Below are positions 33,451 to 45,673 of a stretch of DNA of 64,000 nucleotides, piece after piece (position 1 is the stretch's first letter; each line of letters starts with the position of its first letter). A model generated the notes under the pieces. It made no database searches. It had not been told where the DNA came from and saw only the letters and a list, made by a program, of their open reading frames with translations. The position numbers and the translations under genes are program-made. This stretch comes from Mermis nigrescens (lineage: Eukaryota > Nematoda > Enoplea > Mermithida > Mermithidae): assembly GCA_036768485.1 (NCBI GenBank), contig JAVLUZ010000151.1, forward strand, positions 1,458,419 through 1,522,418. Reading direction: 5' to 3'.

Positions 33451-35035
33451 GACTGATTCTTTCAGGATAGTTGAATGCTTCTTGTGCTTCTTCACTTAAT
33501 TCAGATTTACACTCACTGAAAACCTGAAACCGGAAAATTTTGAATAAGTTTTCCTAAAAAGGATTAAAACTGGCTTAAATTTAGTGTGTACTAATAAACA
33601 TCTGATTTTATAACATGTTAAACCTAAATACACTGTGACAAGTCAATTGTGAATATTTATTTATGAAAGTTTATTTATACATGTGCACGCTCATCCACCC
33701 ACAAATTAATGCTCGTTAAGCTGTACCAAAAATTTTTGCATGTTTTGAAATCGATATTCAGGTACAAAAATAGAAATTTTTGCCCTATTTTGTGAATTTC
33801 ACAAGAAACCTTAAAAATTTTTGTCCATTTGAGTAAAAAATGTCATTGGCAACAAAATTTTTATATCCTGTTGCATGCTGATCTGGCGAGTTACGAGACA
33901 GATTCAGAGCCGAGGTATTTTTGGTAAGCCTTCTAAAAGACTAGCGAGACTCAGGACGAAATCAGTTATTTTGTTTCATAGAATCATGAAGAGTTGGTTT
34001 CACTACAAAAACTGTTTTTTGAGCTAAAAATGCAGCTCGCAGCTTTAAAGTATGTGGAAAGATTCAGGGTACCTAAATAAATGTGTTATTTCGAAAACAT
34101 TCTAAAACATGATAGACGGCCAGAAATAAGTAAAATTTGTATGTATGTCTCAATTAATCAGCCAATTACATACAATACAAACTTTGGACAACAAAAGACC
34201 TTCAATATATCTTCATTTAATCCACCTTAGATAAACTTTTAGTGCTGTTTGCTCAGATGCAAAAGTTAGCTCGTCATCTCTAGTTTGATCCTTCTGTCAG
34301 CCTTTAGGAAAAGTTTGTTTTGTCTCTTCCCTAAGCATTGTTTAAAAAGTTTGAAGTTGAGGCTAGAAGAATTCTCAGGCAATAATTAGCTGACATTCTA
34401 ACTGGGATGGTTGCTGAAATGCCATTCCGCATAGCGCAGAATGGCTTTAGAACATTGCGCATATATAGCCAGTATACAGATGATATTTCCAAAAATTCAT
34501 TACTCCAAATTTTTGTTGACAGATCTGCAATTAGCTATGGATCACATCAATACAATGATTGTCTAATCGAAAAGCTGAAGTGTGGTGAAGAGTGAGAAAG
34601 GCACTATCCGAAACAAGCTGCCGACTCATAGTCTATCAGACAAAACCTAGTGCATGAAAATCAGTTTCAGGCAATTACAAAGCAGCTACAAAAGCGTTTT
34701 CTTTAGTGACTTGCTGTCATAACGTTTAGCAGAACTTCATATGCTTTATCAGGCCGCCTATGCAAAGTATCATGATTGCTGCTTCAGTTTAAACTACTTT
34801 TGTAGCAATTGACATCATCTCCAGAGTTGCACGTGATATGTGCTTATTGCTTTGTAAAACAGATTAAAGGAATGTTATCCACTTATTTTTTCTTCTCAGA
34901 TGTGTATTTTATTGACTCATCATCATATTTTAATAGATACGGCTTATTTGTTGCACATTATATAGGATGTAGTGAAAAATTCATGAAATTCAGTTTTAAC
35001 TTGAAATATTAGTATTAAGGTGTCACAGCTGAATT

Positions 35036-35194
35036 AGAATTGGAGAGAGCATTCTTTGAAAATAAAAATTTATTCTCAAGAAGGAAAATGATCAGCTTCG
35101 AAAAAAGGCAATTTTGCAGGCTGAAAAATTGCAATTTGAACGTAAAAAATTAACATCTAATATAGAGAAATTGAGCTTTAAGTATGATAGCTAA
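35036..35194 (+). pseudogene. Coiled-coil tail, possibly of the Myb/SANT-like gene
   Basis: Lys/Glu/Leu-rich pieces read LELERAFFENKNL then, after a frameshift, QLRKKAILQAEKLQFERKK and end FKYDS before a stop. Such a charged coiled coil commonly ends Myb/SANT-like transposon adaptors. The left copy lost this part. Confidence 0.35.
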
Positions 35195-35541
35195 CAATAG
35201 AAAAGTAAGATTGAAAACTACAAGTTTGGCTTGTACAGTTTCTGCTGAAAATTTGACTAATCACATCGTTCAATTGAATTAATTTTTATTTTGGCTCTAC
35301 TAGTGCATGCTTTGATGCTTCTTTGCTAAATGTCTTTAAACTACATATTTATTATGAGCAATATTCAATAGCAATCTAGTTGCAGAAATTGAGACCGTCC
35401 TCAGTTCCAGCCTCTCAACTATACATTACAGCAATTTGCTTATTATAATCATTGTCATTGTCCAATTCCTTATTATTGAGGCCAGTTTTATGGAAAGCTT
35501 AACAGACAGCAAAAATCTGTGCTGCCTTTTAGGCTCAAGAC

Positions 35542-35814
35542 CACACATGGGCGTGGGGGTTCGGGGAATATGCACCCCTAGAAGTTGAAATACCCCTTCC
35601 TTCCCCAGAAATCAAAATACCTCTCCCAGAATTCAAATTTTGAAAATTTGCTCTGCTTTTTTTGCGATTTTTTGATGCCATTGGATAGTGCTCAATGAGA
35701 AACGTCAAAAAATGATGTTTTTTTGCCATTCGACCACTTTGAAGACCATTTTTTACTTTGAAAATTTTTTAACCCCCTCCCCTCCCCCAGAATTTTGGTG
35801 CTGCCCACATATGC
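35542..35814 (+). mobile_element. MITE-A copy
   Basis: It begins CACACATGGGCGTGGGGG and ends GCCCACATATG. Flanks are CTCAAGAC and CTCAAGAT, an 8-bp duplication with one mismatch. Confidence 0.9.
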
Positions 35815-36543
35815 TCAAGATGTACATAAATTCTCTGACCAAGGCAAGCAAATTTAAATTTCAAATGACCAAATGTGTCTTCAGTTACACTTCTAGTTTG
35901 AGAATGTACCTTATTATAATTTACTTGCCAGAATTCAACTGGTCTTAGGTATGGCGTCAACAACAGCCAATGTTGGCAGGGGTACCTTGAATTGCCCTGT
36001 GAAATTCCATTTTAAAGTCCATTTTCAAAATTGTAAAATAGTTGACTCTCTGATTAAGTATGGCTACTGTGAGCTGATCCTAGCAGGTATCATGGTAGCA
36101 TAGATGCAACACTGAAACAAGATTTTATGTTTTCAACACTGTAGTCTATCAGTCCATCTCAAGCAAGATGCTGTAAAAGTTTGCAAAAAATGAAGTATAT
36201 ATAAAATATGCTTTAGGTTCTCATTTTTTATTATGTAGTGCTTTTGACAAACAAAACCAAGAGCCGTTTCTGCAAGAAGACCTCACACAAAACAAAATTC
36301 CACTGAATTTGCAAGATAACCCTAGTAAACAACAGGGCTTAATTTTAAGGGGCTGAATTTTATTATTTAGCCCTCAAAAAAGTTAGCCTCCTCATTGAGA
36401 AATATGGGTCAAAAATCAAGACATTGAGCTCAGGAACTAAGTGGAAAAGGGCTGACTTTAAACACTTGCAGCTAGCCTCAGACATAGCCCCAGGGCTATC
36501 TTAGCCCCTCATTCAGGAAGTGGCCTCAGGAAAGCTACAAAAT

Positions 36544-36830
36544 GTCAAACAAGCTTTTTCTAATACGGAAGAAAAGGTTGGAACAGAGATAGATTTGCTG
36601 GACTTTAGGCAAACAAAAATGGAAGCTTACATGGCTCTGGCATCACTGGCAAGGAAATATCTACATGCCCTTTCATCCACAGGTACCATGAGTGAACGAT
36701 TGTCCAGTAAGTGGCAATATTTGCTCAAATTTGCATTCTCATTTACTGCCTGAGCAATTAGAAATGCTAGTGTATTTGGCAGAAAACTTGGAGATATTTA
36801 TTCACAAAAAAATGAAACATTTTAGTTGTG
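36544..36830 (+). pseudogene. hAT transposase C-terminal domain, right copy
   Basis: It contains MEAYMALASLARKYLHALSS and MSERLSS, then in a second frame SGNICSNLHSHLLPEQLEML and YLAENLEIF. The SER, LLPE and ML landmarks of the hAT C-terminal dimerisation domain are all visible. One frameshift separates the two pieces, at the same place as in the left copy. Confidence 0.7.
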
Positions 36831-37431
36831 TAAATTATGGAGAACTCATCATCGCCCTAGCATCTACATACATAGCTTGTTAAAAGGATGTCTTTCATAA
36901 TTGTATATTGATTTAATAAGCTTTTGCTCGCCAAGGTCTGCAAAGATGCATGAAAATAAAACAGATCAGTAATCATAAAAATCTGAACCAATGCCATTGT
37001 CAGAGAGCTTAGCTTGCTAGCTTCAATTTTACATTAATTGGCAAATTTATTAAACAAATTTTAAGCAAATTTTTTAAGAATAATCCATGAACATCATACA
37101 AAACAGCAAGAAAAGTTTAGAGAGTCCACAAAATTAATGACAAAATGATTGCTAATAGCATAACACTATATAGGAATATATAAATCTGTGCATTGAGATT
37201 ATATCTGCAGCAAAATTTGTAAGAAGCACGTTCTCTACAATATGTAGTTCCTATAATTTAAGAATAAAGTCTTGCAAAATTAATCTTAATCCATGCCAAA
37301 CTCAGCTGCGCCCAGCATATACATCTACATCTACTCGTACATCCCATTCTCATGATCTTCATCTGTCTAGTTAGCATACCTGGAAGTTTTGCACTTTTGC
37401 AGTAATTATAAATTTTTTGTTAATAGATGGA

Positions 37432-37870
37432 TAGAGCTAATGATGTGAAAGATCAATTGACAGGATTTGTCAATGAGCTTAGAGCTCATCATGACCAGTT
37501 CAAATGCATGCATTGGTTGAGGGAAGATCTGGCCAAGCCAGCTGTTGACCAAAGCATACGAGATTGGCTTAGTCCAGAAGCCAAAGAATGGTAAGGCTCA
37601 ATATTTCTGACCAAATATCAATTCCAGAGCTACCTGCGGAATCTCCTCCTGAACGAAGGGATACCAGCCAGTTTTGTTGCAAACCAGTTGCACAAAAGTT
37701 TGCCCTTGGAAGCAAAAGTATTCTGGGATAGAATTATACCAGAAGAAATCACCAGTCTATTGGACAAGCTAGCAGGAATGGACTACCAACTGCCAAGAAG
37801 CAGTGATGACAAAATGTGATGACCAAAATGCCTTGTTTTATAACAATAATATGGAGGCGTAATTTTTCCT
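37432..37870 (+). pseudogene. Unidentified protein, right copy of 9293-9772
   Basis: It starts MDRANDVKDQLTGFVNELR and has the same internal TAA after PEAKEW. It continues NLLLNEGIPASFVANQ, then loses frame near 37815. Family unknown. Confidence 0.4.
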
Positions 37871-38652
37871 AAATACATGAGAGAATGGACTTTTTTCAAA
37901 TCAAACAACAAAATCAAAACTATTAAGTCAAATTCTTGTAAAAATTATGCAGCAAACATTTAAAATAATTATAAATTGACTTATATACCATAGGTCCCTA
38001 TCTCACTTCCATGATCTAGATCATTAAGACTAGAGATCAAAAAATAATTTACAATCCATGTCCATGAACCCTGAATAAACAATACCTTGAGATTGAGTAA
38101 AAATTAGGAATTGTGACGTAATTTCAAATTCACAACCAACCTCACCACTATAATATTCAGAAAAGGTTTATAAGTGATCACAAAGAGAAGTTATGATGCT
38201 TAAGTTGACACCAACCTCATTACTCTGATGACACACATCTTGTTTACTGTCAAGAAAACCCAAGGGCCATTACCTTTTTTAAATTACATGCATGTAGAAT
38301 AATTTTTCTGAATTATCTGTTGATTGATTAAGAAATAAAATCTATTATACTCAATAAGTTACAGTTTCTTACATTACTTTAATCTTAAAGACATGAAATG
38401 AATTGTAAGCAATGGACCCTAATATAATAAATAGCACAATGATTATGTTAAAACCTTATTTAACGCTTAAATATTTGACCATTTCGCTATTACTATTTGA
38501 CTAGTGCCTTAGAGAAACATGTAGGTACCAATCTGATTCCAAACCATCATGATAATCGCTGTACCCTCCATTCACTATACTATTTTTGATTTCATTAATT
38601 ATGTGTTATATCTTTTTCTATGCAATTCTACACCAATCATTCTCAAAGTCGA

Positions 38653-38795
38653 CAATGAAGAGCACAGAAACACAACCGCAACCTAGCAGCAATACAATGA
38701 AGGACAACAGATTCAGATATAGAAACTATCACAGATCAATGACTTTCCTTCCCCACTACAAAAGACCATCTGGGCCTCCTGAGTTTCTCATTTAG
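38653..38795 (+). pseudogene. Right copy of the 10513 frame, early stop
   Basis: The segment MKSTETQPQPSSNTMKDN is conserved, and the Pro-rich YKRPSGPPEF is followed by a stop that the left copy does not have. Function unknown. Confidence 0.25.
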
Positions 38796-39924
38796 GTTGG
38801 GAGGAGTGTAATGAAAATTGATACACTAAGCAGATTAAAACAACAAAAAATAAATCACACAAATAAAAAACAAATGTTACAAGATGCACAGTGAACAAAA
38901 CACATTTTTTGCTATTTTGCTGATGAACGTCTTTTCCTAAAATTTCCTTGAAAAACTATTAATACAAAACTGTTCTGAATATATCATGCACAATTTGTAT
39001 TTGAAGCAGCGTCATTATATAGTTGAGGTTTGCTTTAAGTTGAATCAAATTTATGAGGATGATGAAGATTTGTTGATTATATTGTTCCTTTAAATGATCA
39101 TATTAATTTGTATAAATTGGAAATGATATGCCATGCATCTAATATTGATTGGCAAAGTGTAAATTATTTGTGTTTAAACAAAATTGCATTGCATAATTGT
39201 GACAACTTCTTTCTGACTCTTTCTTCCCAATAAAAGCAAAAAGGATTTACTCAGCACAAAGAACAACTTTAATTTTTGTTTTGGAAAACAAAAAATGTGC
39301 CCTAAGAAATGGGTTCTTATGATACTTAAGAAAGGGGTTAAAATCCACTTTAAACCAAGGGTTAACTAGTAATTGCTTTTTATAAAGCGCTAAGAATTGA
39401 GTCTGTGTGATTGATCACAGTTGCTGATTAATGACTCAGCATAAGGAGAAGTTTTAAGCTAAGTAGCCATGTTGTTGTGAGTATGTTTAAAAATGATTAA
39501 TATTCTACCAATTAGCCAGGTATACAAAAACAGACTCGAACTAAGAGCTCTTATTGCTGGGTTACATGTGTTCCAAAATGATGCTAGATACTTAATGAGC
39601 GCATGTTTGGGCACCTAGAGGAGATAACGAGCTACCACTGAATGAAGAATTGTCTTCAAAATATTGAGTACTATTTGCGCTAAAATAGCTATACCTATAC
39701 GTTTAAATGCAGCACCCTGCAATAAAAAATAATAGGTATAATATGATTAAATTGTCAAGTACTAAAAATAATTAAGATACATCATGTATGATTAAGCATA
39801 CTATAGAGGCATAAATGCAGCGCTCTAGTATAAAATATATGGCTTACATCATTGAATTGTAAACTACTACCCAACAACAACTAATCAAAATACATCAGCT
39901 ACAAATATGCTTTTTAATGGTGAA

Positions 39925-40320
39925 TCACTGCTGTGGCTGATTCGGATAAAAGAAAATGTTGGGATAACAATCCCAATAGCCATCATGGGGCTGCAAATAG
40001 GGAAAAACAGCATCATCCACTTCAATATTTAGTCTATCATTCTGACCTAATTGTGAATTTAAATGAGCACAAATATCGGAAAAATGAAAATTTAAGTCAC
40101 TCAAAAGATCAGCACTGGCAGCAGTCATATTCCCCTTGTCTAAAATGAAGAGCGTGCTCATAAATTACGCAACCTCAGAAGGGTATTGTTGAAAATGAGT
40201 TACACTTGCATTACAGAGCTGATCGGGAACATATGTAGCAGTGCTCATTTTTGCCAACACTACGCCACCTAAATATTGATAACAATTTAAATTGAAAAGC
40301 ACACACTTGAATTCAAGCAT
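39925..40320 (-). pseudogene. Unidentified two-frame gene, right copy
   Basis: Counterpart of 12464-12025. The second piece is a 78-codon frame starting MSTLFILDKGNMT with DDAVFPYL conserved. The first piece begins MLEFKCVLFNLNCYQYLGG. A segment in the middle differs in length between copies. Confidence 0.3.
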
Positions 40321-40601
40321 TCACTTTGAGTATCTTCATCATTGTCAAATTTTATAAATTTTAGTGGCTTTGAGGAATCGCCTAAAAGACAAACATGAGC
40401 TACTGAGACTGTTAAAAATCAAAAAGGTTATTATGTGCTTTTGACGTTGATACTTTAACGGCCTCTAAGATTCCTAAAATTGTGCACTACTTAATAATAA
40501 CAAGTTAGAAAATATGCAAATTACACTAGTACCTGCTATACTGAGGACAGTTTTAGCAACATTGTCCTTTTGCGTGTGCCACACCTGACACTGGGTGGGT
40601 G

Positions 40602-40832
40602 TCAGCTCAAGCTTTGTTTCTTAGTATCGTTTTTCAATACTACAAGCTTGTTTTCCTTGTCAATTGAAACATAGGTTTCATAGCCCAAATCTACTGCCTC
40701 CATTGAAATGTTAGACATAAGGGCATTAAAACGACTATCTGACAAACTAACTAGCTTATTGTACTGAAAGTGCATCAAGTTTATGCAATGAGTCATAGGG
40801 TAAAGGGGCAATCTTCCAAAATTTTGACACAC
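40602..40832 (-). CDS. Conserved unidentified 76-aa frame, right copy
   Basis: The open frame from MCQNFGRLPLYPMTHC to a basic C-terminus (KNDTKKQSLS) aligns to 13860-13622, with conservative differences (for example SIDKENKLV against LIDKENKLV). It probably belongs to a longer lost gene. No recognised domain. Confidence 0.4.
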   Translation of the reverse strand: MCQNFGRLPLYPMTHCINLMHFQYNKLVSLSDSRFNALMSNISMEAVDLGYETYVSIDKENKLVVLKNDTKKQSLS

Positions 40833-41031
40833 ACAAATCCAATGCTAGTAACACCTTTCCACTCGGAAACTATGCAAGACATGTTGTTTCTGAGGCTAAA
40901 CTCAACTCTGTTTGACATCCTAGAGAAAGACATAACTGAGGCATACTAAATGGTAAGGGGTTGGAATGAACAATGAGCTAAATGAGCTTGAAAATTGCAG
41001 ATACTGCTTAATGACATCAGTAGTACTCTAT

Positions 41032-41125
41032 GCCACTCTGGGGCGCACTTGCACTTTAGTGCAAGTGCGTATATGCATTCTGAATGCTTGTGTTCAGAAC
41101 GCATATGAGTGCGCCCCAGAGTGGC
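41032..41125. repeat. Nested hairpins (three-stem palindrome) at Polinton boundary
   Basis: The outer arms GCCACTCTGGGGCGCACT (41032-41049) and 41108-41125 are perfect 18-bp inverted repeats. Inside are two further hairpins: 41046-41067 (10-bp arms, CACTTGCACT, 2-base loop) and 41071-41106 (14-bp arms with one mismatch, 8-base loop). The first overlaps the outer stem by four bases. The fold would be T-shaped. Confidence 0.85.
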
Positions 41126-41597
41126 GGGTAGGGATGGGGAAGGGCAAATGAACTTAGAGGGCTTAATAGGGTTCCCCTAGAGGGGTCTCCCACCAGGGGG
41201 TGCGCTAGCCCCACCAGGAAATTTGGGGCAATAAAAAGCAGAAAGAAGTAGGTACATATTATGTATGTAGGTACATACTTACATTTAAATATACAAGCGT
41301 ATGTTTTGGTATTACTAATTGTTATTTTATGGTTTTATGGATGCATCAAGAATAAAAAAATTCTGACTTAATAAAATCCAGTAATAATGAAATTAAAATC
41401 TAAACACTTAATAAGAACCGTATCATAATCACCAGTATTTTGATAAACGATATTCATTCAACAATGCCTCTATCTGATGATTCAAATACACACATCAAGA
41501 TAATAGCAATGTTAAGTAAACACATTATTGGGCGGTAAGTAATAAATTGTTAAGGTAAGTAACGAGCATCTGTGTGTAAAAAACATGATTAAAAACT

Positions 41598-41855
41598 GTG
41601 AACAAAAAATTGTCACTTTGCCGCAATTATTTATCAAGCAGAGCGGTCACAAATTCTGGTAAGACATCTCAGTGTGCGGTGAATAGCATTAATATCAGCG
41701 CAAACATAGATGATCTTAAAGAATGTGTGTGTATTGTCATTGAAAAATATGTAAACATCAAGTCAAATAAATGGTTGAAATTAGCAAAAGAATGGTGTAA
41801 ACTTGTCTCTTGCCATAAAGGGGCCCTGAGACTGTCGCAAGCATGGAACAAATAG
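41598..41855 (+). CDS. Hypothetical frame in Polinton left flank
   Basis: An 85-codon frame with a plausible middle segment (ANIDDLKECVCIVIEKYVN, KWLKLAKEWCKLV). No family recognised; low support. Confidence 0.2.
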   Translation: MNKKLSLCRNYLSSRAVTNSGKTSQCAVNSINISANIDDLKECVCIVIEKYVNIKSNKWLKLAKEWCKLVSCHKGALRLSQAWNK

Positions 41856-42217
41856 GTATTTTAAAGTAAGTAAAAGAAACACGTTGTGGCCACAGCGGCC
41901 CTGTTGCGGTTTCAAACACAGAATCAAACAGGTATTTTAGAACAAGCAGAAAAATGGAAACATTTCTAAGCACAACAAATCTAACAAATAATGCGCAAAG
42001 GAATGGTGTAAAGTAAACACAACTTTCACTATATGGTGCAATATTTCAGAGGATAAAAAAATTAGAGTGGATGTAAAATGTAGGCAGGGCGCGGCAAAAA
42101 GCAATGATGAATATGAGGATGAAACGGTAAGGATGAAAAATCTAATTATGCGAAAGCGATTATGAGTCTAAGAATGTGGAAATGTTAGCGGAAGGATTGT
42201 GAAAATGAGGTGTGAAG

Positions 42218-42491
42218 CATACGTGGGCAGCAAGCAAATTTTGGGGGGGGTGGTGCAAGATTTTTTTGAAGGTCGAAAAATGGCCTTAAAAATGGTGGTA
42301 TGGCGATAAAAACACCATTTTTTGACGTTTCTCATCAAGCACTATCCGTTGGCATCAAAAAATTGCGAAAAAAACGAAAAAAATTTTCAAAAATTGAATT
42401 CTGGGGGGGGGGTATTTTGAATTTCTGGGGGGGGTATTTTGGTTTCTGGGGGTTGCATACCCCCCCCCCAAACCCCCCACGCCCAGGTGTG
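42218..42491 (-). mobile_element. MITE-A copy, minus orientation, perfect duplication
   Basis: It reads CATACGTGGGCAGCAAG to CCCAGGTGTG and is flanked by GTGTGAAG on both sides (42210-42217, 42492-42499). It is inserted inside the Polinton, therefore younger than it. Confidence 0.95.
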
Positions 42492-42626
42492 GTGTGAAGG
42501 CGAAGCAGAAAGGCGAGCAAGCATCATTAAATGTATTATATAAATAAAATGTAATTCTATTGTTTGCAGCGAGCAAAATTATACAACTATTGTATTTAAA
42601 TTTATAAAATGATAAATAACTTACTC

Positions 42627-42960
42627 TTAAATGTGATTTAAGATGCCTGCATTTGGAAGCGTTAAACCAAAACTGACGGCCATGCCTTCAGTAGCGTTTG
42701 CCCATCTTTCTAACGCTTTGTCGCTTAGGCAGATTGCAATTGCCATGGCGAAAAAACTTGCTTGCATGTTTTTGTAAAATAGCACTTCTGATAGTTTATA
42801 ATCAAAAAATTCTACTTCGTGTTGAAATAAAGTGTAGATCGTTTTGTTGTAAATTTTTTGCAAGCCTTCTTTTGAAAAATTTTGAAAAAAATATATCAAA
42901 TAAAATGGGAGGCTTTCTCTGAGGCATCGAGGTCCATTGACTGTGAAAGTTTATATTGGT
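42627..42960 (-). CDS. Unidentified Polinton gene exon
   Basis: A minus-strand open frame extends from about 42950 through IYFFQNFSKEGLQKIYN and FDYKLSEVLFYKN to FGLTLPNAGILN at 42627. It mixes aromatic, charged and small residues like a real protein and has a central hydrophobic AMAIAICL segment. It may be one exon of a larger gene. I do not recognise the family. Confidence 0.4.
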
Positions 42961-43375
42961 AATAAAAGAATCTTAAGTTTTGTCTGGCGCGTACAATGGT
43001 GAGTGCAGATGGCATGGCTGTGTAATATACCTGAAAAAGAAAATATTTATAAAAACGCAACATTTACACAAGTCAACCGACGGATTGCACGCAACTGGAA
43101 ATTATTGTGATCTGGTGTCGACCAGCAAAATGCCCAAATCATGTTCGAATTTATGCAAAACTGTAGAACATAAAACAATGATCCGGTGTTTTATCAATGC
43201 AGTAATTGCTAGAAAACTAGCTTAATAAATTGTGTCAAATTGGCCATACGGTAGGCGCACTGTAATCGGATTCTGGCAAAACTTACAGTAGGTACGTACA
43301 TAATCAGTTGGTACATACATTGCTCCAAAATCTGCGCCATCTCCTAAGGGGCGAGATGGGGGTTGTAATTTCTAG

Positions 43376-43579
43376 TTAATGGGTTTGATTATAGACCAAA
43401 ATTACACTTTTTGGCTCCTCTTTGTTATTAATTTGTGATAAATCTGTTGCAACCTCGCTATCCAATGTACATACGCATAATGCAAGGTTAGAAAACTTGG
43501 CGCTCAAAATTGGCGGCATATTGCTTTCCAATGATTTGCAATCTTTGCTATTAAAAACGCAAATTAATCCAGAGCGCAT
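43376..43579 (-). CDS. Hypothetical 67-aa frame in Polinton
   Basis: Frame starting MRSGLICVFNSKDCKSLESN. No domain recognised. It may be an exon, or chance in a region where other frames are closed. Confidence 0.2.
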   Translation of the reverse strand: MRSGLICVFNSKDCKSLESNMPPILSAKFSNLALCVCTLDSEVATDLSQINNKEEPKSVILVYNQTH

Positions 43580-44067
43580 TGCATTTTAATATGATGTAAA
43601 ACGACAAAGCATATGTAAAATTTACCGTACTATTATTTCATTTGCTTACTGTAATTCCGTGCAAGATAATGCTTTGATTACTGTATGTACGTAAACGCAA
43701 AATTTCTCTGCATAACGGAACGGCGTGCAAAGTAAAGTATCATCTAATCTACGTGCAACAAATATGTAGGTACCTATAAGTCTGTTTCGCATAAGTTTGT
43801 GCTTTTATGTTCACACGCTTCTTAGATTTTGTGAACCAGAATTTCTGCAATTGCGTTGAATTGATCTATTGGTTTACATATAGGAAAATTCTTTAAAATT
43901 CATGCACTAAGTTATGTGAAACAGACTATAATGCTAATATGGTCGCCCAAAAATGAAGCTTTGCACCTGTACAGCCCAAAAAACAGGAGTAGGTTTTTAA
44001 AACAAAAAGCATTTGAATATGAACAGGGGCAAAAAAAATTTATGCCTTTCTACGCGTAACAAAAATT

Positions 44068-44217
44068 TCAAACGCTATTTTTAGAATTTGTTGGCAAACT
44101 GAAATCATCATCATCCTTGCTCTTTTTGATTATTACTGCCTCAATTATTACATCGTTGTCGCCGCCGCCAAAATCTTGTGCCAGGCCTGATACTTTGCTG
44201 GTGGACTCCTCCGTCAT
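44068..44217 (-). CDS. Small acidic 49-aa frame in Polinton
   Basis: Starts MTEESTSKVSGLAQDFGGGD, continues with a beta-like VIIEAVIIKK stretch and an acidic KSKDDDDF tail, then a stop. The codon content is richer in G+C than its flanks, which favours coding. It could be a first exon or a complete small protein. Function unknown. Confidence 0.4.
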   Translation of the reverse strand: MTEESTSKVSGLAQDFGGGDNDVIIEAVIIKKSKDDDDFSLPTNSKNSV

Positions 44218-44811
44218 TTCTGTGTTTGTATATAGCGCAAAATAACGAACGCATTAACATAATATTAACAGTACAAATAGTCGTTTTGTTTTAATTTTAG
44301 CATTCTTTCTTGAATTAGCAGGCTAAAAAGAGTTTCTATGCTGTTAAAACAAAAACAGTCGCGCAATTTTTAAATCCCTTCCTGTGTTATGATGGCAATC
44401 CGGTGTATAAATCCACTTAACCTTATTACTGTAGCACTTGATTTTTCCTTGTTCGGAGAATGCGGTGTAGCAAATTTTTTCATTGATATAATGTGTTGAG
44501 CAATGGAGGAATCGAGTTTTACAGTAATTTAAAAAAAGCGGTTAGCCGAGCAAATTCATGCACCAAATTAATAAACAATAAAGCGTAATTATGGCCCCCA
44601 ACAAAATATAGTAATCTGCATAAGTGTGCGAGGGTGAATTTCAGATAAAATTTAACAAATTTTTTAAAGGCGCAGGACTGATTTCTAAACTTTGCGTTAC
44701 AAATTTTGAGGCGATAGCCTTTTAGATACAAATTTTATTTCTTTTGTACCTACTTCAAAACATTTTAGGACGCTATATTTTATAGATTGGGCTCTGTGAT
44801 TAGTTAAATTG

Positions 44812-45033
44812 CTAATAAATTAGACAAAGTTTATGGAATACAAGCATGGCTAATGATGAGTATAATACGTTGAATTTTTTACTTTCTTGTCCATGTTGAA
44901 TATCGCTCTTTGCCTGTTTCAGTCCCAAAGACGAGTATTTTCTTTTTAGTCCCTCCAAATTGTGCTTTTTCTCCAAACACGCGTCTAAACGTACAATAGG
45001 CAAGTAAGTTTTGCAAATGATAAAAAATTGCAA
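44812..45033 (-). CDS. Hypothetical basic frame in Polinton
   Basis: A 73-codon frame with a charged helical segment LEKKHNLEGLKRKYSSLGLK. No family recognised; it may be an exon of the gene starting at 46102. Confidence 0.25.
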   Translation of the reverse strand: MQFFIICKTYLPIVRLDACLEKKHNLEGLKRKYSSLGLKQAKSDIQHGQESKKFNVLYSSLAMLVFHKLCLIY

Positions 45034-45673
45034 AAATGTCTATTGGTTAAACTAGTAATAAGCTAAGAGCATACTAAACTCCGTAACTTTAAGAGTTTTT
45101 TGAGGTCCAAGTGGCTTCAAAAGCGTTTTAAACTAATGCAATTGGTGTTCATACAAAAAGCGGCCAGAGCAGAAGGACAACAATTATTTTTTTAATGAAA
45201 ATATTGTTCGTTTCATAAAATTTTTAGAAAATTCGAAAAAATCAAAACAATCTAACAAATTATAGTCAATGATAAAAAATATTAAGCAAAAAGATTAGAA
45301 GGAAAAACAACTAATTCAACATTGAAATTTGTGCTCGTAGTGAGGCTAAAATTAGTAAATAAAAATGTAGGTACAGCGCACTTTAACAAAATTTAGACAA
45401 TTGACACAAAAATTCAAGGGAAACAGACTAAATAGTATGTATGTACGGAAAAGACAATTAACGTTAAACTTGCAGACTACACGGTCCGTTTATATTTAAT
45501 TTTGACGTTTTGGGAAAGTCTAAAGCAATTAAAAAATTGTCCTGCCTGACCTATTAAATGAGAATTAAATGTAAGAGAAAACCGAAAAGTTGAATGAGTA
45601 ATTTAAGTTAAAATTATATTAACTTTAAAGACAAATAATGCAAAAAAGCTACATATCTTATTTGAAAGGAAAA

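Larger units (their letters stand above)
30583..35033. repeat. Segmental duplication, right copy, block A
   Basis: This block aligns to 1-4656. It lacks the piggyBac-like element and has gained MITE-A at 33119-33377. The left boundary cannot be placed because the partner runs off the window. Confidence 0.9.
36416..41021. repeat. Segmental duplication, right copy, block B
   Basis: The block aligns to 8277-14036 without the MITE-A and 875-bp insertions of that copy. It ends abruptly at GACATCAGT, where the left end of a Polinton appears to be inserted. Confidence 0.9.

Noticed and set aside
42300..42576. Pro/Gly-rich open frames on both strands
   Set aside because: They are translations of the C- and G-runs of a MITE-A copy. 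Similar frames recur in the MITE-A copies at 35542-35814 and 54702-54959.
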